Below, piece by piece: positions 25,721 to 33,339 of a DNA stretch of 64,000 nt (the first letter of the stretch is position 1; every line of letters starts with the position of its first letter). The translations under genes and the position numbers were made by a program. Below the pieces are notes generated by a model that was given only the letters and a program-made list of their open reading frames with translations, had not been told where the DNA came from and did no database searches. Origin of the DNA: UBA4292 sp002395865 (GTDB lineage Bacteria; Bacillota; Clostridia; Lachnospirales; Lachnospiraceae); assembly GCA_946533395.1 (NCBI GenBank), contig CAMNBU010000006.1, positions 18,190 through 82,189 of the forward strand. Direction: 5' to 3'.

Positions 25721-26491
25721 TCACATATCCAAACGAAACATTCTCCGCGCGTTCTCCCATGTTATGCGCTCCGCCTCCTCGCGGGAAATGCCCTTGATCC
25801 GCGCCAGCTCATCGAGCACGTACGCTATATACGCGGAGCAGTTCCTCTTTCCCCGAAACGGCTCGGGCGCAAGATACGGACAATCCGTCTCCACGACTAT
25901 CCTGTCCATGGGAGCGTACTCCACCACCTCGCGGAGCTTTCTCGCATTCTTAAAGGTCAGCACGCCGCCTACCCCTATATAAAAACCCATGTCAATGTAC
26001 GCCGCGGCCATCTCCCTCGAGTACGAATAGCAGTGCATGACGCCTCCCGCCTCATACGCTCTCTCGCCACGCACGATGTTCAGAGTATCCTCCGCCGCAT
26101 CTCTGCTGTGAATGATCACGGGCTTCTTCACTCTCTTCGCAAGCTCTATCTGCGCCGCAAACCACTGCGCCTGGGTCTTCTTATCGGCCACCATCCAGTG
26201 GTAGTCGAGTCCTATCTCACCGACCGCCACGCACTTCTCATGCGCGCACAGCCTCTCTATCTGCGCGAGTCTCTCCGCGCTCATCCCTCCGACATCGTCG
26301 GGGTGGACACCCACTGCCGCATACATCTGCGGGTACTTTCCCGCCAGCTCCAGCACCCTCTCGGCGCTGTCCAGCTCTGCGCTCACATCCACCACGGCGC
26401 CGACATTTCCCGCGAACAGGCTCGCCAGTATCTGCTCCCTGTCCGCCTCAAACTGCTCATCGTCGTAATGCGCATGCGTGTCAAATATCAT
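25721..26491 (-). CDS. tatD: TatD-family metal-dependent DNase
   Basis: 256 residues from the ATG at 26491, which has GAGGAG upstream; the earlier ATG at 26506 lies before the ribosome site. Metal ligands are in FDTHAHYD (residues 3-10), GEIGLDYHW near 92-100, and HSRDA, HCYS and ETDCPYLAP further on. These enzymes are Mg-dependent 3'-5' exonucleases on DNA or RNA. tatD-rsmA is a common firmicute pair. A 479-bp structured element begins four bases beyond the ribosome site, so the tatD leader and promoter come from it or lie within it. Confidence 0.95.
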   Translation of the reverse strand: MIFDTHAHYDDEQFEADREQILASLFAGNVGAVVDVSAELDSAERVLELAGKYPQMYAAVGVHPDDVGGMSAERLAQIERLCAHEKCVAVGEIGLDYHWMVADKKTQAQWFAAQIELAKRVKKPVIIHSRDAAEDTLNIVRGERAYEAGGVMHCYSYSREMAAAYIDMGFYIGVGGVLTFKNARKLREVVEYAPMDRIVVETDCPYLAPEPFRGKRNCSAYIAYVLDELARIKGISREEAERITWENARRMFRLDM

Positions 26492-26507
26492 CTCAGTTCT
26501 CCTCATA

Positions 26508-26986
26508 ACGGCGGCTTACTCTCTTCTCACCGGAACAGCCATCGGAGTAAAAAAACCCCGGCGGACACAACCTCCGCTTCGCTGCGTGATGGTCCGCCGG
26601 AGTATTTTTACTCCTCCGGCTTACGTTGCTATATGCCCGCCGCCTGACAGTATAACCACTACGTGCCCACCGTCTGTCATTATCAGACGGTGGGAAGCGA
26701 AAATCTCACGAGAAACGACCAGCTGTACTTTGCCGAAGGCATGGTACACATCGGCGAATGCCGATGAAACTTTGAATGCGAAGCTTTCAAAGTTTTTTGT
26801 TTCGAAGTGAGATTTTCACTGAGTGACGTCGTCAGCGGAGTGCGTGGTGGGACAACAGTCAGGCGGCGGAACCCGAGCTGTGTAGGGAGGAGGATGAAAA
26901 TACCTGAGCCGACCATCACGAAGGCTGCGTCGGCGAGGGTTTTTTCATCCGACGACCGTTCCGCTGCCTGTGAAGTAAGCCGCCGT
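26508..26986. other. 479-bp TIR-bounded, TSD-flanked, highly structured noncoding element
   Basis: Ends: perfect 13-bp inverted repeats, ACGGCGGCTTACT (26508-26520) and AGTAAGCCGCCGT (26974-26986), flanked by a 4-bp direct repeat CATA (26504-26507, 26987-26990). Interior: D1, GGAGTAAAAA/TTTTTACTCC plus CCGGCGGAC/GTCCGCCGG (26544-26614); D2, CCCACCGTCTG/CAGACGGTGGG (26666-26694); D3, an 11-bp closing helix (26699-26709 with 26807-26817) around three hairpins at 26724-26748, 26749-26766 and 26767-26796 capped by GAA, GAAT and GAA; D4, a 13-bp helix (26860-26872 with 26958-26970, one mismatch) around GGATGAAAA/TTTTCATCC. A 12-bp helix 26637-26648 with 26858-26869 encloses D2 and D3 and shares bases with the D4 helix, so the two are alternatives. 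No credible gene lies inside. Confidence 0.85.
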
Positions 26987-27012
26987 CATATGTTCAACCC
27001 ACAGTGGCGGGC

Positions 27013-28452
27013 CTAAAACTTCTTCCAGGTGGCGGGCACGAACATGAGGACCACCGGGAGCAGCTCGAGACGCCCCGCCAGCATGTCGAAGCACAGCACG
27101 TATTTCGACAGGTCGCTGAAGAATCCGAAGTTGCAGGTGGGTCCGACCAGTGAAAGGCCCGGGCCTATGTTGTTGATCGTGGCGGCTACCGCCGTAAAAT
27201 TCGTGACCAGATCGTAGCCCTCGATGCTTATGACGAACAGCGAGGCCAGAAAGATCATCGTGTAAATGACCATGTAGGTGTTCAGGCTGCGCTCGACGCT
27301 GTGCTCAACCACCTTGCCGTCCAGCTTCACCTTCCAGACGATGTCCGGGTGCAGACTGCGCTTTAACTCCTTCCTGGCGGTCTTGGCCAGCAGAAGGAGT
27401 CTCGACACCTTCAGTCCTCCGCCCGTGCTGCCCGCGCAGGCACCGCACATCATCAGAAAGACCGCGACAGTTTTTGAGAGGGCCGGCCACTTGTCGAAAT
27501 CCACGGTCGAGTAGCCCGTCGTGGTGATGAGTGAGGCGACCGTGAAAGCGTTGTGATGGATCGCCATTCGAACATTTTCATACATGTGGACCGTGTTCAG
27601 CGTTATGACGATAACCGATGTCGCAATGATCGCGAAGTAGGCGATGACCTCCTCGTTCTTGAACGCGGCACCGATCTTTTTCGAAATGATAAAGAAATAC
27701 GCGTTAAAATTAACTCCGAAAAGAATCATGAAGACCGTGATGATGGTCTGCTGCGCCGTAGTGTAGCTCGCGATGCTCGTGTTTAAGACACCGAAGCCTC
27801 CCGTACCGGCCGTGCCGAAGGTCAGTGTAACGGCGTCAAAAAGCCTCATTCCAAAGGCAACGAGCAGTATCAGCTCAGCGCCTGTGAGCGCGATGTAGAT
27901 GGCGTAGAGTATCTTCGCGGTAGACTGCACCTTCGGTACCAGACGCGATACCGAGGGTCCGGGTGACTCCGCCTTCATGATGTTCATATTCGAGCCGCCG
28001 GTCAACGGCAGCAGGCAGAGTATGAATACCAGAACGCCCATGCCGCCGATCCAGTGTGTAAGGCTTCTCCAGAAGAGAAGGCACTTGGGCATCGATTCGA
28101 CATCGCTGAGTATGCTCGCACCGGTCGTCGTAAAGCCGGACACGGTCTCAAAAAACGCGTCCACGAATCTTGGTATCGCTCCGCTTATCACGAATGGGAT
28201 TGCCCCGATGACACTGATGAGAAGCCAGCTTATGGCCACTGTCGCGAAGCCCTCGGCGGCGTAGAACACCTTGTTCTTCGGTTTTTTGATGATCAGAAGA
28301 AGCCCCACCGCCGCGGCCGCGAGTATCGTCCACAGCAGTGCGAAACCTGCCTCCTCATGAAAATACAGTGCGACCAGCCCCGGCAGCGCCAGAAAGGCGG
28401 CTACCACCAGAAGCAGCCATCCGCACACATATCTGATAACTGAAAAGTTCAT
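27013..28452 (-). CDS. trkH: Trk-type potassium uptake channel TrkH
   Basis: K+-conducting membrane subunit. 479 residues with four repeated pore units; selectivity-filter-like segments include SGFTTTGASI, FGTAGTGGFG, TTTGYSTVDF and NNIGPGLS, each with the conserved Gly. About ten hydrophobic helices are visible from residue 8 onwards. It starts six bases after the trkA stop, so it is co-expressed with its regulatory partner. Length is normal. Confidence 0.96.
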   Translation of the reverse strand: MNFSVIRYVCGWLLLVVAAFLALPGLVALYFHEEAGFALLWTILAAAAVGLLLIIKKPKNKVFYAAEGFATVAISWLLISVIGAIPFVISGAIPRFVDAFFETVSGFTTTGASILSDVESMPKCLLFWRSLTHWIGGMGVLVFILCLLPLTGGSNMNIMKAESPGPSVSRLVPKVQSTAKILYAIYIALTGAELILLVAFGMRLFDAVTLTFGTAGTGGFGVLNTSIASYTTAQQTIITVFMILFGVNFNAYFFIISKKIGAAFKNEEVIAYFAIIATSVIVITLNTVHMYENVRMAIHHNAFTVASLITTTGYSTVDFDKWPALSKTVAVFLMMCGACAGSTGGGLKVSRLLLLAKTARKELKRSLHPDIVWKVKLDGKVVEHSVERSLNTYMVIYTMIFLASLFVISIEGYDLVTNFTAVAATINNIGPGLSLVGPTCNFGFFSDLSKYVLCFDMLAGRLELLPVVLMFVPATWKKF

Positions 28453-28458
28453 AAGACA

Positions 28459-29820
28459 TTACCTGAGTATATCCCTGATATCTCCGAGCTCCTCCTGCGT
28501 CGTGACGACGACTACGGTATCGCCCTTCATTATCATGTCCTGGCCTTTTGGGATCATGATCTGCCCCTGTCTGACGATGCAGCCGATGAGCAGATTCTTC
28601 TTGAGATTCTTACCGAGCTCCATCAGAGGCTTGCCTGTTACGGCGGAATCCTCCTTCACGGCAAACTCCAGAGCCTCTGCCTTGTTGTTCATGATGTGGT
28701 AGAGCCTCTCGACATTGCTGCCGATGGAATTGCCCAGAGCTCTTACATACTGCAGTATGTGATCCGCAGTGATGTACTTCGGGTAGATGACGCTGCCCAG
28801 ATCCATCTTGTTGAGCATGCCGTAGAACTCGAGCCTGTTGATCTTCGTGACGGGCTTCGCCTTCGAGTGCTCCTTCACATACAGGCTCAGGATGACGTTC
28901 TCCTCGTCCACATTCGTGAGTGCGACCACCGACTGAGCGCCCATGAGGCCGACTCTGTCCAAAAGTCCTCTGTCCGTGCCGTCGCCGTGGATGATCGTGG
29001 CCTTCGGCAGATGCTCCACCAGATAGTCGCACCTCTCGCGGTCCTTCTCGATGATCTTCGCATCGATGTGCATGCCTGCGAGTATGTCCGCAAGATACTG
29101 GGCAATGGTACCGCCTCCGATGACCAGCGTGTTCTTCACCTGGTTGGTCTTCATGCCGATGCTCTTGAAGAACTGCTCCGAGGCCGCGGGTGTGGCGAGT
29201 ATGGTTATCGCGTCACCGTTTCGCAGGACGAATTTACCGTCGGGGATGGTGACCTCATCTCCCCTCTCAACTCCCGCTATGAGGACATTGGCCTTTAAAC
29301 GCACGTCCATGTCGCGAACGGTCACTCCGTCGAGATTGAACTCCGGCAGGAGCTTAAACTTCAGAAGCTCCACCCTTCTGCCCGCGAACTGCTCTATCTC
29401 TATCGCAGACGGGAAGCGAAGCACGTCGCTTATCTCGCGCGCGGCATCGAGCTCCGGGTTCATTATCATCGAGATACCCATCTGCTCCTTGATGAAGTTC
29501 AGCTCATCGTTGTACACAGGGTTGCGCACTCTGGCAATGGTCTGCGCCGAGCCCGCACGCTTTGCTATGACGCAGCACAGCAGGTTCAGCTCGTCGGAGC
29601 CGGTGACCGCTATGAGTATGTCTGCAGTCTCGATGCCCGCCTCCCTCTGTATGCTGATGCTGGCGCCGTTTCCCTGCATCCTTATCGCGTCCACATCATC
29701 GTTGAGTCCCGCCAGTCTCTCGGCGCTGACATCTATCATGGTGACGCTGTGTTTTTCCTTTACAAGCATTGCCGCAAGAGTCTGGCCGACCTTGCCGCAG
29801 CCTATGATTATGATATTCAA
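28459..29820 (-). CDS. trkA: Trk potassium transporter regulatory protein TrkA
   Basis: Cytosolic ring protein that gates TrkH in response to nucleotides. 453 residues made of two RCK units: each has a Rossmann NAD-binding domain (IIIIGCGKVGQTLA at residue 2, and LVIGGGTIAQYLADIL near residue 231) and a TrkA_C domain. The start is TTG (29820), preceded by GGAGTGAATC at good spacing. Gene order metG-trkA-trkH with gaps of 34 and 6 bp suggests one transcript. Confidence 0.96.
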   Translation of the reverse strand: MNIIIIGCGKVGQTLAAMLVKEKHSVTMIDVSAERLAGLNDDVDAIRMQGNGASISIQREAGIETADILIAVTGSDELNLLCCVIAKRAGSAQTIARVRNPVYNDELNFIKEQMGISMIMNPELDAAREISDVLRFPSAIEIEQFAGRRVELLKFKLLPEFNLDGVTVRDMDVRLKANVLIAGVERGDEVTIPDGKFVLRNGDAITILATPAASEQFFKSIGMKTNQVKNTLVIGGGTIAQYLADILAGMHIDAKIIEKDRERCDYLVEHLPKATIIHGDGTDRGLLDRVGLMGAQSVVALTNVDEENVILSLYVKEHSKAKPVTKINRLEFYGMLNKMDLGSVIYPKYITADHILQYVRALGNSIGSNVERLYHIMNNKAEALEFAVKEDSAVTGKPLMELGKNLKKNLLIGCIVRQGQIMIPKGQDMIMKGDTVVVVTTQEELGDIRDILR

Positions 29821-29854
29821 GATTCACTCCTTAAAAGCCGTGCTTTACGGAAAT

Positions 29855-31849
29855 CTATCTCACTTCGCTTCCGCTCTTTACATCCTTCTCGGGACTTACG
29901 ACGCAGAGATTGCCCTCGTCGTCCTCGGCGCACAGTATCATGCCCTCCGAGAGCACGCCAGCCAGAGTAGCGGGCTTTAAGTTCAGAAGCACTACGACCT
30001 TCTTGCCGACCATCTCCTCCGGCTTGTACCAGGCCTTGATGCCTGAGACGATCTGGCGGGTCTGGTCACCTATCTTCACCTGTGAGCACAGAAGCTTCTT
30101 GGACTTTTTGACCTCCTCGCAGGCCACTATCTCCCCGACTACGAGCTGCATCGTGCCGAAGTCATCGAAGCTTATCTCCTGCTTCATATCGACATGTATC
30201 GGCTTCTCCTCCGGCTTTTCGGGCTCGGATGTTATTCCGTTCTCCCTCTCGTACTCGGCTCTCTGCTGCGCCTGTATCTTCTCCACCTCGGGCATGATCT
30301 GCGCGGGGTCGAGACGGCCAAAGAGTATCTGAGGAGCATCCGTCACCCTCGTGCCGCTTACGTACAGTCCGAACTTATCGAGGCTGTCCAAGTCTCTTAC
30401 CTGTGCGCCGAGCATGGATACTATCTTCTGCGCAGTCTCGGGCAGGAAGCTTTCAAGAAGACTTGCTCCGATCACGATGGACTCGGTGAGGTTGTAGAGC
30501 ACCTCCGCGAGCCTGTCGCTCTTCGCTTCGTCCTTTGCGAGTACCCACGGAGCGGTCTCGTCTATGTACTTGTTGCATCTCTTAAACAGTGTAAATATCT
30601 CCGTCAGCGCGTCCGCGACTGCGAGCCTGTCCATGGCTGCAGTGACTCTTCCGGCTGTGGCTGTGACCACTGCCTTCAGATCCGCATCCACTTCCTCCAC
30701 AGCTCCTGTGCTCTTTACCACGCCGCCGAAGTACTTGTTCGTCATGGAAATGGTCCTATTCACTAAGTTGCCGAGAGTATTCGCGAGATCAGAATTCGTC
30801 CTCTCGATCATCAGCTCCCATGTGATCACGCCGTCATTGTCATATGGCATCTCGTGAAGCACGAAATATCTCACGGCGTCCACGCCGAAGAGTCTCACGA
30901 GGTCGTCCGCGTAGATGACATTTCCACGGGACTTGCTCATCTTCTCGCCGCCCTGTAAGAGCCAGGGGTGTCCGAATACCTGCTTGGGCAGAGGCTGGCC
31001 GAGTGCCATCAAAAAGATGGGCCAGTAAATTGTATGGAAACGGATTATGTCCTTGCCGATAAGATGTAGATCTGCCGGCCAGTATTTTTTGTAGAGCTCG
31101 CCGTGATCTCCGTCCGCATCATATCCGAGGCCTGTGATATAGTTCGTCAGCGCATCGAGCCACACATATACCACATGTCTGTCGTCGAAATCCACGGGAA
31201 TGCCCCATTTGAAGCTGGTTCGGGATACGCACAGATCCTGAAGGCCGGGAAGGAGGAAGTTGTTCATCATCTCGTTCTTCCTTGCGACCGGCTGTATGAA
31301 TTCAGGATGATTATTGATATGCTCTATAAGACGCGGGGCGTACTTGCTCATTTTGAAAAAATACGCCTCCTCTGAGGCGGGCTTTACCTCCCTGCCGCAG
31401 TCAGGGCATTTGCCGTCCACGAGCTGGCTTGCGGTCCAGAAGCTCTCACAGGGCGTACAGTACATACCCTTGTACTCGCTCTTGTAGATATCCCCCTGAT
31501 CGTAAAGCTTTTTGAATATCTTCTGCACCTGCTTCTCATGATCTGTGTCAGTGGTCCTTATGAAACGGTCATAGGATGTGTTCATCAGATCCCAGATGTC
31601 CTTTATGACCCCTGCCGTTTTGTCGACAAATTCCTTCGGAGAAACGCCGGCAGCCTTCGCCTTCTCCTCTATCTTCTGGCCGTGCTCGTCGGTTCCGGTC
31701 TGAAAGCGCACATCATATCCCTGCGCTCTCTTAAATCTCGCGATGGCATCCGCGAGCACGATCTCATATGTGTTTCCGATATGGGGCTTTCCTGATGTGT
31801 AAGCTATCGCGGTGGTAATATAATATGGTTTCTTTTTGTTATCTTCCAT
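29855..31849 (-). CDS. metG: methionyl-tRNA synthetase with C-terminal tRNA-binding domain
   Basis: Charges tRNA-Met. 664 residues from the ATG at 31849, with AAGGAT upstream. The class I signature is GKPHIGNTYE (HIGH-type) and the KMSKS loop is GGEKMSKSRGN. A zinc knuckle with CTPCESFW and CPDCG lies near residues 130-150. The anticodon domain follows, and residues 560-664 form an OB-fold tRNA-binding domain (FDDFGTMQLVVGEIVACEEV) as in many firmicute enzymes. No T-box is visible in the 114-bp upstream gap; instead there is a plain strong promoter. Confidence 0.97.
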   Translation of the reverse strand: MEDNKKKPYYITTAIAYTSGKPHIGNTYEIVLADAIARFKRAQGYDVRFQTGTDEHGQKIEEKAKAAGVSPKEFVDKTAGVIKDIWDLMNTSYDRFIRTTDTDHEKQVQKIFKKLYDQGDIYKSEYKGMYCTPCESFWTASQLVDGKCPDCGREVKPASEEAYFFKMSKYAPRLIEHINNHPEFIQPVARKNEMMNNFLLPGLQDLCVSRTSFKWGIPVDFDDRHVVYVWLDALTNYITGLGYDADGDHGELYKKYWPADLHLIGKDIIRFHTIYWPIFLMALGQPLPKQVFGHPWLLQGGEKMSKSRGNVIYADDLVRLFGVDAVRYFVLHEMPYDNDGVITWELMIERTNSDLANTLGNLVNRTISMTNKYFGGVVKSTGAVEEVDADLKAVVTATAGRVTAAMDRLAVADALTEIFTLFKRCNKYIDETAPWVLAKDEAKSDRLAEVLYNLTESIVIGASLLESFLPETAQKIVSMLGAQVRDLDSLDKFGLYVSGTRVTDAPQILFGRLDPAQIMPEVEKIQAQQRAEYERENGITSEPEKPEEKPIHVDMKQEISFDDFGTMQLVVGEIVACEEVKKSKKLLCSQVKIGDQTRQIVSGIKAWYKPEEMVGKKVVVLLNLKPATLAGVLSEGMILCAEDDEGNLCVVSPEKDVKSGSEVR

Positions 31850-31884
31850 GGTCGTGATCCTTTCTTTCAATAATCTGACTGACT

Positions 31885-31913
31885 ATTATAACGCTGTTTT
31901 ACATAAAAGACAA
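31885..31913 (-). promoter_or_regulatory. metG promoter
   Basis: Minus strand TTGTCT (31913-31908), 17 bp, TATAAT (31890-31885), about 36 bp upstream of the metG start codon. Confidence 0.8.
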
Positions 31914-31917
31914 GTGT

Positions 31918-31951
31918 CTAAAATTATGCGGCCCGGACTCTTATCCGGACC
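31918..31951 (-). terminator. terminator after the fumarase genes
   Basis: On the minus strand GGTCCGGA pairs with TCCGGGCC (one mismatch) around a six-base loop and is followed by GCATAATTTTAG. It lies between the fumarase beta stop and the metG promoter. Confidence 0.6.
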
Positions 31952-31963
31952 GCCGATAATAAA

Positions 31964-32491
31964 CTATCTATCGTAAACATCAGTCCCCTCGGTATCGAAT
32001 ACCACTATCGTGGGGAAATCCTTCACTGTGAGGCGCCTGATGGCCTCGGTGCCGAGATCGTCGTAGGCTATGACCTCACTGTCTGTGATGCACTCCGACA
32101 AAAGAGCCCCCGCGCCTCCTATGGCCGCGAGGTAGACCGCGCCGTTTCTGACCGCTGCGTCCTTGACCGCCTGCGTCCTTTTGCCCTTGCCTATCATCAC
32201 CGCAAGACCGAGATCAAGAAGTCTCGGAGTGTATCTGTCCATGCGTCCCGCGGTCGTGGGTCCCGCGCTTCCTATCACCCTTCCGGGGCGCGCGGGGCTG
32301 GGTCCCATGTAGTATATGGCTGCGTTCCTGATATCAAAGGGCAGCTCTCCTCCCGCGTCGAGTGTCTCGTTCATCCGCGCGTGCGCCGCGTCCCTGGCTG
32401 TGTAGACGGTGCCTGTTATGTATACCGTATCACCCGCCCTCAGCTCCTTAAGTGCTTCTTTATTTGCAGGTAAATTTAAATATCTGTCCAT
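31964..32491 (-). CDS. class I fumarate hydratase, beta (C-terminal-type) subunit
   Basis: Second subunit of the iron-sulfur (class I) hydro-lyase that interconverts fumarate and malate. 175 residues, matching the C-terminal swivelling domain of FumA: LRAGDTVYITGTVYTARDAAH near residues 17-37 and YYMGPSPARPGRVIGSAGPTTAGRMD near 60-85 are diagnostic. It follows the alpha subunit by 14 bp. L(+)-tartrate dehydratase has the same architecture and cannot be fully excluded, but no tartrate genes are nearby. Confidence 0.92.
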   Translation of the reverse strand: MDRYLNLPANKEALKELRAGDTVYITGTVYTARDAAHARMNETLDAGGELPFDIRNAAIYYMGPSPARPGRVIGSAGPTTAGRMDRYTPRLLDLGLAVMIGKGKRTQAVKDAAVRNGAVYLAAIGGAGALLSECITDSEVIAYDDLGTEAIRRLTVKDFPTIVVFDTEGTDVYDR

Positions 32492-32505
32492 AGCTATACC
32501 ATAAC

Positions 32506-33339
32506 CTATAAATATCTGGTGACATGTCTGTTGACGTGGCAGCAGATATTTACCGCCACGGGCAGGCCCGCGATATGAGTCGGGTACACATTTACCCTGA
32601 CGGCAAATGCGGTATTTATCCCGCCGAGACCCGCGGGACCTATGCCGAGAGCATTTATCTTCGTGAGCATCTCGTCCTCAAGCTCGCGCACATAGGGTAT
32701 GTCGGAGCTCTCCTCCCTGGTCAGTGCCTGCTTTGACAGAATGGCGGCCTTCTCGAAGGTGCCTCCTATGCCCACGCCCACCACCATGGGAGGGCAGGCG
32801 TTCGGACCCGCGTCCTTCACCGCTGTCAGTATGGCGTTCTTGACTCCCTCTATGCCGTCGGCGGGCTTGAGCATAAATATCCTGCTCATATTCTCGCTTC
32901 CGAATCCCTTCGGGGCTATGGTGATCTTAAAGCCATCGCCCTCCACTATGTCGTAGTGTATGACTGCGGGTGTATTGTCACCGGTATTCTTTCTGTGGAT
33001 GGGGTCCTCCACCACGGATTTTCTGAGGTATCCCTCGGTATATCCCCTGCGAACACCCTCATTTATCGCATTGCGCAGGCTTCCGTCGATATGCACATCC
33101 TGTCCCACCTCCACGAAGAATACCGCCATACCGGTATCCTGACAGATGGGTACCATCTTCTCCCCGGCTATGGTAAGATTCTTCTGAAGCTGTGAAAGAA
33201 CCTGCGCTCCCACGGGGTCGGTCTCTGACTCACACGCCGCGTCCAGTCTGCTCTTCATCCCCTCACTCAGGAAATGATTCGCCTCTATGCACATCTCTTT
33301 AACTGCCTGAGTTATTACTTCACTGCTTAGCTGTCTCAT
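32506..33339 (-). CDS. class I fumarate hydratase, alpha (N-terminal-type) subunit
   Basis: 277 residues holding the [4Fe-4S] part of the enzyme. Conserved pieces are PICQDTGMAVFFVEVG (cluster Cys near residue 61), RKNTGDNTPAVIHYDIVEG and NACPPMVVGVGIGGTFEKAAILSKQAL (second Cys near 190). A third cluster Cys lies near the C terminus (NICCHVNRHV). Its start codon overlaps the gyrA stop by 4 bp (ATGA), so fumarase synthesis is physically coupled to gyrase A, an unusual pairing. Confidence 0.92.
   Translation of the reverse strand: MRQLSSEVITQAVKEMCIEANHFLSEGMKSRLDAACESETDPVGAQVLSQLQKNLTIAGEKMVPICQDTGMAVFFVEVGQDVHIDGSLRNAINEGVRRGYTEGYLRKSVVEDPIHRKNTGDNTPAVIHYDIVEGDGFKITIAPKGFGSENMSRIFMLKPADGIEGVKNAILTAVKDAGPNACPPMVVGVGIGGTFEKAAILSKQALTREESSDIPYVRELEDEMLTKINALGIGPAGLGGINTAFAVRVNVYPTHIAGLPVAVNICCHVNRHVTRYL

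Noticed and set aside
26683..26919. Open frame of 78 codons on the minus strand inside the TIR-bounded element
   Set aside because: It covers the structured D2-D4 arms, has no ribosome site and looks like translated repeat; treated as noncoding.
31850..31963. T-box or SAM riboswitch before metG
   Set aside because: The gap is 114 bp and holds a terminator and a plain promoter; no T-box sequence or specifier hairpin.
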